64,000 nucleotides of DNA from Mesorhizobium sp. AR07. GTDB lineage: Bacteria; Pseudomonadota; Alphaproteobacteria; Rhizobiales; Rhizobiaceae. Positions 29,771 through 37,637 of this stretch are shown here, piece after piece. The notes under the pieces were generated by a model, which had not been told where the DNA came from, searched no databases, and worked only from the letters and a program-made list of their open reading frames with translations. The first letter of the stretch is position 1, and every line of letters starts with the position of its first letter. The position numbers and the translations under genes were made by a program. The stretch lies in contig NZ_CP080525.1 of assembly GCF_024746815.1 (NCBI RefSeq), positions 4,954,501-5,018,500 of the forward strand. The letters run 5' to 3'.

Positions 29771-30223
29771 ATGCGGACAATCATCTGTGCGGCAGCGCTG
29801 CTATTGTCGGCCAGCGCGGCTTCCGCATCCGGCGGCATCTGGTGCAACGTCGACGACACGGCGGTGAAGTTCGACGTCGGGGCCGGCGTCACCAGAGGCA
29901 TGGGCGGCCCGACCTTCAATTTCAGCGGCACCCTTGAAATTCTTGGGCGGCCCGTCGGTGACGATCTGAGCAAGACCGCGTTCGAGAATTCCAACCTCAC
30001 CCAGTACTGGCTCGACAACAAGGAGTTGCGGCTGAACATCTACCGCGAGCATCAGCTCCCGGATATCTACAACTACGTCGAACTGACGATCCTGACCAAG
30101 GCCAGCGACGAAGGCGTCTATGACGGGCAGTACACGCTTGCCATCTATGACAATGCCGCCGACGCGGACAAGGACGGCAAGCCGGTCGAACTGACCGGCA
30201 AGGTCTCTTGCGGGGCCGAGTGA
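29771..30223 (+). CDS. Hypothetical secreted protein
   Basis: 150 residues with a Sec signal peptide (MRTIICAAALLLSASAASAS, cleavage likely near residue 19-20). The mature part is acidic, with two Cys (in IWCNV and KVSCGAE, a possible disulfide) and beta-rich alternation. GGGAGGGGAC precedes the start. I do not recognise the family. It stands alone between the divergent aminotransferase operon and the convergent WD40 gene. Confidence 0.78.
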   Translation: MRTIICAAALLLSASAASASGGIWCNVDDTAVKFDVGAGVTRGMGGPTFNFSGTLEILGRPVGDDLSKTAFENSNLTQYWLDNKELRLNIYREHQLPDIYNYVELTILTKASDEGVYDGQYTLAIYDNAADADKDGKPVELTGKVSCGAE

Positions 30224-30238
30224 CCCGCTGTTTCAAAA

Positions 30239-31213
30239 CTAGGCCGTGATGTCGATGACGCCGCAATCGCCGGCCGCACTGCCGAAGGCGACGCGGCGTT
30301 CTTCCTTGTCCCACATCATCGAGGTGATGGCGCCCTTGCCCGGCCGCCGCAACAGCACTTCCTTGGTGTCGGAAAAACGTACGGCCATCACCATGCCGTC
30401 ATCATAGCCGACGGCGACGACGTCCTGGCTCGGGTGGCAGGCGACAGCCGTCACCATGGCGTTGCCGCGCGTGCCGAGCTCCAGCGGCGCCTTGCCCATC
30501 GGCCCGTCCTTGCCTGAAAACGGCCAGACGATGGCCGCCGGGGCGCCGGAACTCGCCAGCCATTTTCCCTTCACGCTCCACGACAGGCTTTTGACCTTGC
30601 CGGGATAGCCGGTCATACGCATGTGCTTGCCGTCGGCCAGCTTCCAGCCATGCAGCGCGTTTTCCTGCATCGAGGTGACCAAAAAGGCGCCATCTGGCGA
30701 AAAGGTGATGCCGGTGTGGGCGCCGGCCCATTCGAGCTCGACCGGCTTGCCCTCGGCGGCCGGGAAATGCAGCGTCGCGCCATTGTAGCGGGCGACGCCG
30801 AAGCGCATGCCCTTGGGCGAGAAGGCCAGTCCCTCGACCGAACGCGGATGGGTAAATTCCCTGGTCTTGCCATCGGCGAAGCGCACGAAGGCGGTCTTGC
30901 CCGTCGCATAGGCGATGGCGCCCTGCGGCCCGGCGGCAACGCTGGTGATCCATTTTTTCCCGGCGTTCGCAAGCTCCTGGACGTTGCCGCCTGCGGTAAC
31001 AGAAAGAATCTTGCCGTCCTCGCCGCCGGTGATCAGCCGGTCGTTGGCCGCATCGTGGAAGGCGGCGAGCAGCCCATCATTGGCCTGGATTGTCTTGTGG
31101 CCATGGTCGAGCCGATGCACGGTACCATCGGCCAGCGCGAAATGCGGCGCGTCGCCGAGGAAGACGGCAGCGATGCAATGGCCTTCGAGATCAAGCGGGG
31201 CGACGGTGGGCAT
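30239..31213 (-). CDS. WD40-repeat beta-propeller protein
   Basis: 324 residues, no signal peptide, about seven WD-like repeats (for instance ITGGEDGKILSV, VEGLAFSPKGMRFGVA, ITFSPDGAFLVTS, VKSLSWSVKGKWLASSG). The full length is one propeller. A cytoplasmic scaffold is likely. Proteins of this type often sit next to CobW-like GTPases in Rhizobiales (from memory); here the CobW gene is in the same direction at 32212, but separated by a toxin-antitoxin module. Confidence 0.85.
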   Translation of the reverse strand: MPTVAPLDLEGHCIAAVFLGDAPHFALADGTVHRLDHGHKTIQANDGLLAAFHDAANDRLITGGEDGKILSVTAGGNVQELANAGKKWITSVAAGPQGAIAYATGKTAFVRFADGKTREFTHPRSVEGLAFSPKGMRFGVARYNGATLHFPAAEGKPVELEWAGAHTGITFSPDGAFLVTSMQENALHGWKLADGKHMRMTGYPGKVKSLSWSVKGKWLASSGAPAAIVWPFSGKDGPMGKAPLELGTRGNAMVTAVACHPSQDVVAVGYDDGMVMAVRFSDTKEVLLRRPGKGAITSMMWDKEERRVAFGSAAGDCGVIDITA

Positions 31214-31320
31214 GGTTATCTTTGTTCAGCTGAATAAGATTGCAGAGACGGCTCGGGCGGCTTACTCGACGTTTGCGGTTCCGGCAACCATGAGGATCGG
31301 CAAAGTGGCGAGAGGGTGTG

Positions 31321-31848
31321 TCAAAGCAGTCCCTTGGCCCGCAGACTGGTTGCGAAGGTCGCCAGTGGCATCACCAGGGTCAAATCCGGTCCCTGGAGGC
31401 GCTCGGCACCGTAGCTGGCATACCACCTTGCGGCTCGCTCGCTCTTGGCATCGATGATGAGCAGGATACCGCCGCCCTCGCCGGCAAGCCGCAGGCAGCG
31501 CAAAGCCGCGGCGGCGAGCAACTGACCTCCGAGTCCTTGCCCCCCAACGCTGCGGTCGGTCGCAAGCCGGGCAAGCTTGAAGCCGGAAACCTCGTGTCGC
31601 GCCAAGCCCCTCGTCATGGCTTCGGGCACGGTCTCATGAGCAACTGCGGACGGTGCGATCGTATAGAAGCCGAGAATCCGCTCCGAAGCCGTGTCATCGA
31701 TCGCACAGAAGGTCTTGGCTGCATTCTGATCGTGACTCTGCCGCGCGAACCGTCGCAGAAAATCGTCCATCTGTGCGTCGCCGCAATCGAAGGAAGCCCG
31801 GTCGTGTCGTTTCGCAATCGGCTCTTCGTGCCAGGACGGAAGCGTCAC
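31321..31848 (-). CDS. GNAT acetyltransferase toxin (TacT/AtaT-like)
   Basis: 175 residues, GTG start overlapping the antitoxin stop as GTGA. Motifs of GNAT toxins are visible: FDCGDAQMDDFLRRFARQS near the N-terminus, GFYTIAP, the acetyl-CoA loop LATDRSVGGQGLGGQLL, and RAARWYASYGAE. Characterised relatives acetylate the amino group of aminoacyl-tRNAs and stop translation. Pairing with an upstream DUF1778 protein is the standard arrangement. Confidence 0.9.
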   Translation of the reverse strand: MTLPSWHEEPIAKRHDRASFDCGDAQMDDFLRRFARQSHDQNAAKTFCAIDDTASERILGFYTIAPSAVAHETVPEAMTRGLARHEVSGFKLARLATDRSVGGQGLGGQLLAAAALRCLRLAGEGGGILLIIDAKSERAARWYASYGAERLQGPDLTLVMPLATFATSLRAKGLL

Positions 31849-32123
31849 AGAGTATCCGGCAAGGCGGTGATCGCCGCCTGGAGCCTGGCGTTGGGTTTTG
31901 GCGGGTGCTCCAGCAGGTCCAGGATGCGCGTGAAATCGCGGTCGGACACCTTCGTCACTTCTGCCGCTTCGATCACGGCCTGCGCTTCGGGCACGATCTT
32001 GTCGAGGATGAAGTCGGCCATGTCCTTGTGCGACAGCGCTGCGGCGCGGGCGATCATCGCTTTCTGCACGGGGGGAATGCGGATCTGGAAGCGCTCTGTC
32101 TTGTTGTCGGCTGATCTAGGCAC
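31845..32123 (-). CDS. DUF1778 antitoxin (ribbon-helix-helix)
   Basis: 92 residues when started at the GTG at 32123, which has GGAGGAG six bases upstream. An ATG at 32138 is in frame, but its own codons form that Shine-Dalgarno sequence and the ATG has no ribosome site of its own. N-terminal TERFQIRIPPVQKAMIARAAALSHKDMADFIL is the ribbon-helix-helix DNA-binding domain; the C-terminal tail should wrap the toxin. Autorepression through the perfect palindrome at 32142-32172 is likely. Confidence 0.88.
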   Translation of the reverse strand: MPRSADNKTERFQIRIPPVQKAMIARAAALSHKDMADFILDKIVPEAQAVIEAAEVTKVSDRDFTRILDLLEHPPKPNARLQAAITALPDTL

Positions 32124-32141
32124 AGGTTTCTCCTCCATTAA

Positions 32142-32172
32142 TGCAATGTACACATGATATGTGTACATTGCA
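32142..32172. promoter_or_regulatory. Perfect inverted repeat, candidate operator of the DUF1778-GNAT operon
   Basis: TGCAATGTACACAT, three-base spacer GAT, then ATGTGTACATTGCA: both 14-base arms match completely. It lies 19 bases upstream of the GTG chosen for the antitoxin, overlapping where the promoter must be. Ribbon-helix-helix antitoxins bind palindromes of this kind. The core GTACA/TGTAC is itself palindromic in each arm. Confidence 0.85.
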
Positions 32173-32211
32173 GGATAATCAACCTCCCTTGGACCGCATG
32201 GCGAAGCCTGA

Positions 32212-33267
32212 CTAGGCCTGGCAAGCGTCAAAGCTCTTCTTCAGCCGCTCGGCGTCAAGCTCGCGGCCGATGAACACCAGCCGGCTCTCATGTTTCTCGC
32301 CGTCTTTCCAGGCGCGCTGGTGGTCGCCCTCGATGATCATGTGCACGCCCTGGATGACATAGCGCTCATCGTCGCCTTTCAAGGCAATGATGCCCTTCAG
32401 CCGCAGGATGTTCGGGCCTTCCATCTGGGTGATCTTCTCGATCCACGGAAAGAATTTCTTCGGATCCATCTCGCCGCCGCGCAGCGACACCGACTGCACC
32501 GTCACGTCATGGATGTCGGAAGGATGGGCGTGATGGTGATGGTCGTGCCCGTCATGATCACGGTGGTGATCGTGGCCGTCATGGTCGTGGTCATGATGAT
32601 CGTGGTCGTCATGCGCCTCGAGGAAATGCGGATCGTTTTCCAGCGCCCTGGACAGGTCGAAGGCGCCGCGGTCGAGCACTTCCGACAGGGCGACGCCGGC
32701 GCGGGTGGTGCGATGGATCTTCGCCGCCGGATTGATGGCGCGGATCGTTGCCTCGACCTTGGCGAGTTCCTCAGGGGTGACGAGATCGGTCTTGTTGAGC
32801 ACGACGACGTCGGCGAAGGCGATCTGGTCTTCGGCTTCCCTGGAATCCTTGAGCCGCAGCGGCAAATGCTTGGCGTCGACCAGCGCCACCACCGCGTCGA
32901 GCCTGGTCTTGGAGCGCACGTCGTCGTCCATGAAGAAGGTCTGCGCTACCGGCACCGGATCGGCGAGCCCGGTGGTCTCGACCAAGATGGCATCGAAACG
33001 GCCAGGCCGGCGCATCAGGCCCTCGACGACGCGGATCAGGTCGCCGCGCACCGTGCAGCAGACGCAGCCATTGTTCATTTCGTAGATTTCCTCGTCGGAT
33101 TCCACGATCAGCTCGTTGTCGATGCCGATTTCACCGAACTCATTGACGATGACGGCGTAGCGCTTGCCGTGGTTTTCCGACAGGATGCGGTTGAGCAGCG
33201 TCGTCTTGCCGGCGCCGAGATAGCCGGTGAGAACGGTTACGGGGATCTGCGTCTGTGCGTCGCTCAT
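32212..33267 (-). CDS. CobW/COG0523 family GTPase, metallochaperone type
   Basis: 351 residues. P-loop GYLGAGKTT (about 15-23), the metal motif GCVCC (Cys68, 70, 71), NKTD for guanine specificity, and the CobW C-terminal domain (GGEMDPKKFFPWIEKI, then VFIGRELD). Between them, about residues 217-250, lies a very His/Asp-rich loop encoded by 32524-32616. Such proteins use GTP to hand zinc or another metal to client enzymes. I did not find a convincing Zur box upstream. Confidence 0.92.
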   Translation of the reverse strand: MSDAQTQIPVTVLTGYLGAGKTTLLNRILSENHGKRYAVIVNEFGEIGIDNELIVESDEEIYEMNNGCVCCTVRGDLIRVVEGLMRRPGRFDAILVETTGLADPVPVAQTFFMDDDVRSKTRLDAVVALVDAKHLPLRLKDSREAEDQIAFADVVVLNKTDLVTPEELAKVEATIRAINPAAKIHRTTRAGVALSEVLDRGAFDLSRALENDPHFLEAHDDHDHHDHDHDGHDHHRDHDGHDHHHHAHPSDIHDVTVQSVSLRGGEMDPKKFFPWIEKITQMEGPNILRLKGIIALKGDDERYVIQGVHMIIEGDHQRAWKDGEKHESRLVFIGRELDAERLKKSFDACQA

Positions 33268-33468
33268 GGCTTGCCTCGAAGACTATGGGCCGTGAAAATC
33301 CAGGGCCACGAAAAGGGATTGTCGGCTCCATATAGGGTGTGTACCGGGCTTTTGCACGAGGCAAACCGATGGGCCAAACAGGCTTGCCGACATTACCGAA
33401 TTTTCATTGGCCAGCCCCGCCATCACGGCCTAAACCAGGATAGGGGAGGCCAGTTTGAGAGGCACGAT

Positions 33469-34230
33469 ATGTCCGGCAAGCCATCCTCCTTCTCATTGAG
33501 CCGGCGCAAGGCGCTCGGCTTGATCGCGGTGACCGCCGGCGGTGGTGCCTTCCTGCCGGCCGCGGCAATGGCCGCCCAGTCTTCGGCCACCCAGTCTTCG
33601 GCCACCAAGTCCTCGTCCTATGCCGGACTGGCCCTGTTCGAAACCGGCGCCGGCGTCTGCGCCATCACGCCTGAGGTGACCGAAGGGCCGTTCTATTTCG
33701 ATCCGAAACTCGAACGTGCCGATGTCACCGAAGGCAAGAAGGGCCTTGCCCTCATTGTAAGGCTGCAGGTTGTCGATGCGGCCTGCCGCCCGCTTGCCGG
33801 CGCCCGCGTCGATATCTGGCATTGCGACGCGCAAGGTGCCTATTCGGGCTATCCGGGACAAGGTGATGGCCGCGATGTCGACACGTCGGGCCAGACCTTC
33901 CTGCGCGGCTGGCAGAAGACCGATGCAAGCGGCATCGTTTCCTTCGCCACCGTCTATCCCGGCTGGTATCGCGGCCGCACCACCCATATTCATTTCAAGG
34001 TCTTCCCCGACGACAGTTCGGTGATGACCGGCCAGTTGTTTTTCCCCGACAGTCTCAGCGAGCAGATCTTCACCACTGTCGCGCCATACAATGACAGGCC
34101 CGGCAAGCGTGACACCTCGAACGCCAGGGACGACATCGCCAGCCAGGCCGGACCGCTGTCGCAGGCCGCTCTGCGCGAGGTGGAGGATGCCTATCAGGCG
34201 CTGATGATCGTCGTGGTGAAGTCCGGCTGA
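33469..34230 (+). CDS. Intradiol ring-cleavage dioxygenase family protein, Tat-exported
   Basis: 253 residues from an ATG with GAGAGG upstream; the long open frame ahead of it is antisense to the CobW gene. Tat signal SRRKALGLIAVTAGG, then AMAA cleavage region and a short repeated QSSAT linker. The catalytic domain shows EVTEGPFYFDPKLER, VDIWHCDAQGAYSGY and YPGWYRGRTTHIHFK, supplying Tyr and His ligands for non-haem Fe(III). Exported members of this family are less studied than catechol dioxygenases; the physiological substrate is unknown. Confidence 0.88.
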   Translation: MSGKPSSFSLSRRKALGLIAVTAGGGAFLPAAAMAAQSSATQSSATKSSSYAGLALFETGAGVCAITPEVTEGPFYFDPKLERADVTEGKKGLALIVRLQVVDAACRPLAGARVDIWHCDAQGAYSGYPGQGDGRDVDTSGQTFLRGWQKTDASGIVSFATVYPGWYRGRTTHIHFKVFPDDSSVMTGQLFFPDSLSEQIFTTVAPYNDRPGKRDTSNARDDIASQAGPLSQAALREVEDAYQALMIVVVKSG

Positions 34231-34447
34231 GCGACATTTCCTCGCGCACGTCGCCCGCGGCGAAAACTCCGGTCGCGAAAAGTCGTTTGTCATCTAACTG
34301 AAATAAACATCTGGCATTAGCCACGGCGGACACCGCAATGCTTGCCGGCAAAGCTGTTTGGAGCGCCGGAATCTTTTTGATCGTCGATTGCCAACCGGCC
34401 GGCTGCGTCTATGCTGACCGCACCGGTACGGCCGAAGAGGGATGACC

Positions 34448-34918
34448 ATGGCCAAGGCGGACAAGACTGCGACAATGAGCCGGCTGCATTCGGCGGCAAG
34501 GCTGGCAAGAACCGCGCTGGCGGCGCGGCTTCTGGCGCACGGCTTCTATGCCGGTCAGGACCAGATCATGCTGGCGCTCGACCGTGAAGACGGCCAGACG
34601 CCCGGCAATCTGGCCGGTCGCCTTGGCGTGCGCCCGCCGACCATCACCAAGACCATCAACCGGCTGCAGGCCCAGGGCTTCCTGGACAAGCGCGCCTCCG
34701 AGGCCGATGCGCGCCAGGCACATATCTTTCTGACCGACAGCGGCCGCGAGACCATTCGCGCCATCGAGAAATCGGTGAAGAAGACCGAAAAGCAGGCGTT
34801 GAAAGGCCTCGACAAGAAAGACCAGAAGGCTTTGTTCAAGCTGCTTGCCCGCATCGAGGCAAACCTCTTGAACGAGGAACTGACGCTGGTCGACGACGAC
34901 GCCGAGACGGACGACTGA
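34448..34918 (+). CDS. MarR family transcriptional regulator
   Basis: 156 residues from the second ATG; AGAGGG lies six bases ahead of it but directly abuts the first ATG (34442). The winged helix includes QTPGNLAGRLGVRPPTITKTINRLQAQGFLDKRASEADARQ. The C-terminus is rich in Lys then acidic (DDDAETDD). Probably controls itself or a neighbouring gene; the dioxygenase gene ends about 220 bases upstream. Confidence 0.9.
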   Translation: MAKADKTATMSRLHSAARLARTALAARLLAHGFYAGQDQIMLALDREDGQTPGNLAGRLGVRPPTITKTINRLQAQGFLDKRASEADARQAHIFLTDSGRETIRAIEKSVKKTEKQALKGLDKKDQKALFKLLARIEANLLNEELTLVDDDAETDD

Positions 34919-34929
34919 TCGCAGCACGA

Positions 34930-35030
34930 GAGCATGATCCCGAAAAGGGGTATCCGGTTTTCGGGAAAGATCATGCTAAAATAAACAGATAGCGCCCCAT
35001 CCCGATTTCGTCGGGATGGAACGGGCTCTA
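34930..35030. repeat. GAGCATGATCCCGAAAAG-type palindrome plus hairpin
   Basis: 34930-34978 reads GAGCATGATCCCGAAAAGGG, a short spacer, then CGGGAAAGATCATGCT, an imperfect inverted repeat of the same family as 36376 and 54510. It is followed by a second hairpin, CATCCCGA-TTTCG-TCGGGATG (about 34997-35017). Located between the convergent MarR and AraC genes, so it may end both transcripts. Confidence 0.85.
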
Positions 35031-35043
35031 GGTCGGCAGGCAA

Positions 35044-35916
35044 TCAAGCCGCCGCTGCGCCAGACCCATGGATCAGCGATGACCAGCGCCCCGGTGTCAT
35101 GCCGAATGCCTTCTTGAACTGCCTGATGAAATGGCTCTGGTCGTTGAAGCCGGCTTCGATGGCGATCTGCGCCAAGGGCTCGCCTGCGGCGATCATCCGC
35201 CGCGCGCTCTGAAGCCGGCGCATCACCAGGAAGCGATGCGGGCTGGTGGAGAAGGCGGCGCGGAAATGCCGTGACAAGGCATAGCGGTCGAGCCCGGTGA
35301 TCGCTTCCAGCTCGTCGGAACGCACGGGACGAGCCAGATTGTCGGTGAGATAGTCCCGCGCCAGCATAGCCGCTCGCCACGCCGTCCTGGTCATCGGCTT
35401 CGCCGGCTGGCCGGCATGCCGGTTCAGGCTTTGCATCAGTTGCGCGAGGAAATCGTCGACGAACAGTTCGTCGAGTTCCTCCTCCAGCGGCCCCAGCGCC
35501 GAAAGCAGTGTGCCGCGGAAGGCAGCGTCCGTCACCACGCCCTCCCTGACGAAGGGCAGCGACGCGCCGCCAAGGCAGTCGAGCATCAGCGACGGTTCCA
35601 GATAAAGCATCCTGTAGCGCAGCCCGTCCTCGGTGCCGGCGCCGCCGTCATGCAATTCGTCGGGATGCAGCACGATGATCTGGCCGGGCAGGCTGTGGCG
35701 CGTCGCGCCAAGGTAGCGAAACGTCTGCACGCCGTGCAGCGTCACCCCGATCGCATAGGTGTCGTGGCGATGCAGGTCGAAGGCGCTGCCGTGGAAGCGT
35801 GCCTCGATCCGCTCCATGCCGAGGGGGTCGGAGGCCGAGATGATGCGGTTCTCCGCCGCGCCAACGCACAAACGTCCAAGACCCCTGAAGGCCTGGCTGT
35901 CTAGATCAGCCGACAT
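35044..35916 (-). CDS. AraC family transcriptional regulator
   Basis: 290 residues. N-terminal cupin sensor (FHGSAFDLHRHDTYAIGVTLHGVQTF, LPGQIIVLHPDELHDG) and C-terminal double helix-turn-helix (LEAITGLDRYALSRHFRAAFSTSPHRFL and LAQIAIEAGFNDQSHFIRQFKKAFGMTPGRW). Divergent from the DUF2000 gene with about 50 bases between starts; it probably controls that gene and perhaps the exporter beyond it. Confidence 0.92.
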   Translation of the reverse strand: MSADLDSQAFRGLGRLCVGAAENRIISASDPLGMERIEARFHGSAFDLHRHDTYAIGVTLHGVQTFRYLGATRHSLPGQIIVLHPDELHDGGAGTEDGLRYRMLYLEPSLMLDCLGGASLPFVREGVVTDAAFRGTLLSALGPLEEELDELFVDDFLAQLMQSLNRHAGQPAKPMTRTAWRAAMLARDYLTDNLARPVRSDELEAITGLDRYALSRHFRAAFSTSPHRFLVMRRLQSARRMIAAGEPLAQIAIEAGFNDQSHFIRQFKKAFGMTPGRWSSLIHGSGAAAA

Positions 35917-35968
35917 CTTCTCTCTCAGCCTCGAAATCGGGGCGCAACCTCGAATGGTCTATTTTCTC

Positions 35969-36376
35969 ATGTTCGATACGAAATTTGCAATCGTGCTCCG
36001 GGAGGATCTGCCGGTCTGGCAGAAACTCAACGTCACTGCTTTCCTGACCAGCGGCATCGTCGCCCAGTTCCCGGACATTATCGGCGAACCCTATCGCGAC
36101 CGTGCCGGCAATCTCTACAACCCGCTGTCGATCCAGCCGGTCATCGTGCTGTCCGCCGACCAGGCGACGCTGGGCACGATCCACCGGCGCACCCTGGAGC
36201 GCGGCGTGACGACCTCGCTCTATGTCGAGGAGATGTTCGCGACCGGCTTTGATGCGGCCAACCGCGCCGTCTTCGCCGAATTCGCGCCCGATGACGCCAA
36301 GGTGGTCGGCATCGCGCTTCGCGCAGACAAGAAGGTCGTCGACAAGATCACCAAGGGTGCCCGCATGCACGCCTAG
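35969..36376 (+). CDS. DUF2000 domain protein
   Basis: 135 residues from MFDTKFAIVLRED, which matches the usual DUF2000 beginning; an ATG five codons earlier (35954) is possible and neither has a clear ribosome site. The domain has a peptidyl-tRNA-hydrolase-like fold (KLNVTAFLTSGIVAQFPDIIGEPY, VIVLSADQATLGTIHRRTLERGV). Function unknown. Divergent pairing with an AraC regulator suggests an inducible role. Confidence 0.82.
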   Translation: MFDTKFAIVLREDLPVWQKLNVTAFLTSGIVAQFPDIIGEPYRDRAGNLYNPLSIQPVIVLSADQATLGTIHRRTLERGVTTSLYVEEMFATGFDAANRAVFAEFAPDDAKVVGIALRADKKVVDKITKGARMHA

Positions 36377-36423
36377 GGCATGATCCCGAAAAGTGGAATC
36401 CGGTTTTCGGAAAGATCATGCTC
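36376..36423. repeat. GAGCATGATCCCGAAAAG-type palindrome
   Basis: GGGCATGATCCCGAAAAGTGG, then CCGGTTTTCGGAAAGATCATGCTC: one copy of the palindrome family found in tandem at 54510-54733. It begins at the last base of the DUF2000 stop codon. Confidence 0.88.
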
Positions 36424-36572
36424 AAAACAAACAGGCCCGCAGAGACTAAGCCTGCCGGCGGCTGTTGTTGTGCCAGCCGGCCTTGGCGTGGCGGCGGGCG
36501 ACAATTGGCTTGCCGGGAGCCTGCAATTCCCGCAAAGGTGGGCTTCAGCCCAGCTTCCCACCCGGCCTGCAA

Positions 36573-37514
36573 GTGAGTGCTCCCCAAAGACATCCAGAAA
36601 GCGCGACGCCCCCGGTGGCGATCCTGTGCATGCTTTCCACCTATGTTTGCTTCACCTTCCTCGACACCAGCAGCAAATATCTCGTCCTGGCCGGCGTTTC
36701 CGCGCTGATCGTCGCCTGGGTGCGCTTTACCGTGCATGTCGTGCTGGTCGGCACGCTGCTGCGCGGCTGGCGCAAGCCGGTGCGGTTTCGCCCGGTCAAC
36801 CTGCCGGCGCATATCCTGCGCGGTCTGTTCCTGTTCGGGTCGACCATGTTCAACATCCTGGCGCTGCGCTCCCTGCAACTGGCCGAAACCACCTCGATCT
36901 ATTTCTTCGGGCCGATGGTGATCACGGCACTTGCCGGCCCGCTGCTTGGCGAATGGGCCGGCTGGCGGCGCTGGCTGGCGATTCTGGCTGCTTTCGCCGG
37001 TGTTCTGATCATCACCCGGCCGGGCGTCGGCGTCTTCGGCATCGGCCATCTCTTCGCGCTCGGCTCGATGCTGTCGAACTGTTTCTACGTCATCATGACG
37101 CGCCGCATGTCGGCGACCGAGACGTCGGAAAGCCTCATCCTGTTTTCGGCGCTGGCGCCGGCGGTGGTGCTTTTGCCCTTGCTGCCGTTTTCGTTTTCGC
37201 TGCCGCATGATGGCTGGCATTGGTTCGTGCTGCTCATGCTTGGCGTGTTCGGCGGCGTCGGTCACTGGCTGCTGGTCCAGGCCTACCGGCTGGCGACGAC
37301 CACGGCCTTGGCGCCCTATCCCTATTCGCAGATGGTGTGGATGATCATTTCCGGCTGGATCGTCTTCAAGCAGTTTCCCGACCGCTGGACACTGGTTGGC
37401 GCTGCCATCATCGTTGCCAGCGGCCTCTACATCGTCCATCGCGAGCACCGGCTTCGGTTGCGCAGCCGCGCGGCCTCGGATGTCGAGGCGGAAGCGCTGG
37501 CAAAAAAACTTTGA
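36573..37514 (+). CDS. DMT superfamily (EamA) transporter
   Basis: 313 residues from a GTG at 36573; the start is uncertain because no ribosome site stands out and the open frame begins earlier. Ten hydrophobic segments in two EamA repeats, beginning AILCMLSTYVCFTFLDTSSKYL; repeat 1 ends near GRPGVGVFGI-like GVLIITRPGVG and repeat 2 near ALAPYPYSQMVWMIISGWIVF. Likely exports or exchanges a metabolite across the inner membrane; substrate unknown. The cytoplasmic tail is basic then acidic. Confidence 0.85.
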   Translation: MSAPQRHPESATPPVAILCMLSTYVCFTFLDTSSKYLVLAGVSALIVAWVRFTVHVVLVGTLLRGWRKPVRFRPVNLPAHILRGLFLFGSTMFNILALRSLQLAETTSIYFFGPMVITALAGPLLGEWAGWRRWLAILAAFAGVLIITRPGVGVFGIGHLFALGSMLSNCFYVIMTRRMSATETSESLILFSALAPAVVLLPLLPFSFSLPHDGWHWFVLLMLGVFGGVGHWLLVQAYRLATTTALAPYPYSQMVWMIISGWIVFKQFPDRWTLVGAAIIVASGLYIVHREHRLRLRSRAASDVEAEALAKKL

Positions 37515-37557
37515 TTTGGCTTCGATCGATGGCATAACGCCGCCTTTAAACTGTTTA

Positions 37558-37605
37558 ATGCATGTCGCCAAAACTGGGAACCGGTTTCGGGACAACGGCA
37601 TGCAT
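37558..37605. repeat. ATGCATGTCGCC-type palindrome
   Basis: ATGCATGTCGCCAAAACTGG, GAACCGGTTTCGGGACAACGG, CATGCAT: an imperfect inverted repeat with ATGCATG/GCATGCAT ends and an ACTGG/CCGGT centre. A second rhizobial-style palindrome family. It lies directly upstream of the LacI gene. Confidence 0.75.
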
Positions 37606-37637
37606 AAGGACTGAAGCCGGTCGGGGAGCACAGGTCG

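Noticed and set aside
32124..32138. ATG at 32138 as the antitoxin start
   Set aside because: Its second and third codons form the GGAGGAG ribosome site that suits the GTG at 32123, and it would leave only three bases between the operator and the start.
32290..33468. N-terminal 393-codon extension of the intradiol dioxygenase frame
   Set aside because: It is antisense to the CobW gene. A ribosome site and Tat signal place the true start at 33469.
33268..33468. Zur or other metal-regulator box ahead of the CobW gene
   Set aside because: I looked for an AT-rich palindrome of the Zur type and found no convincing match.
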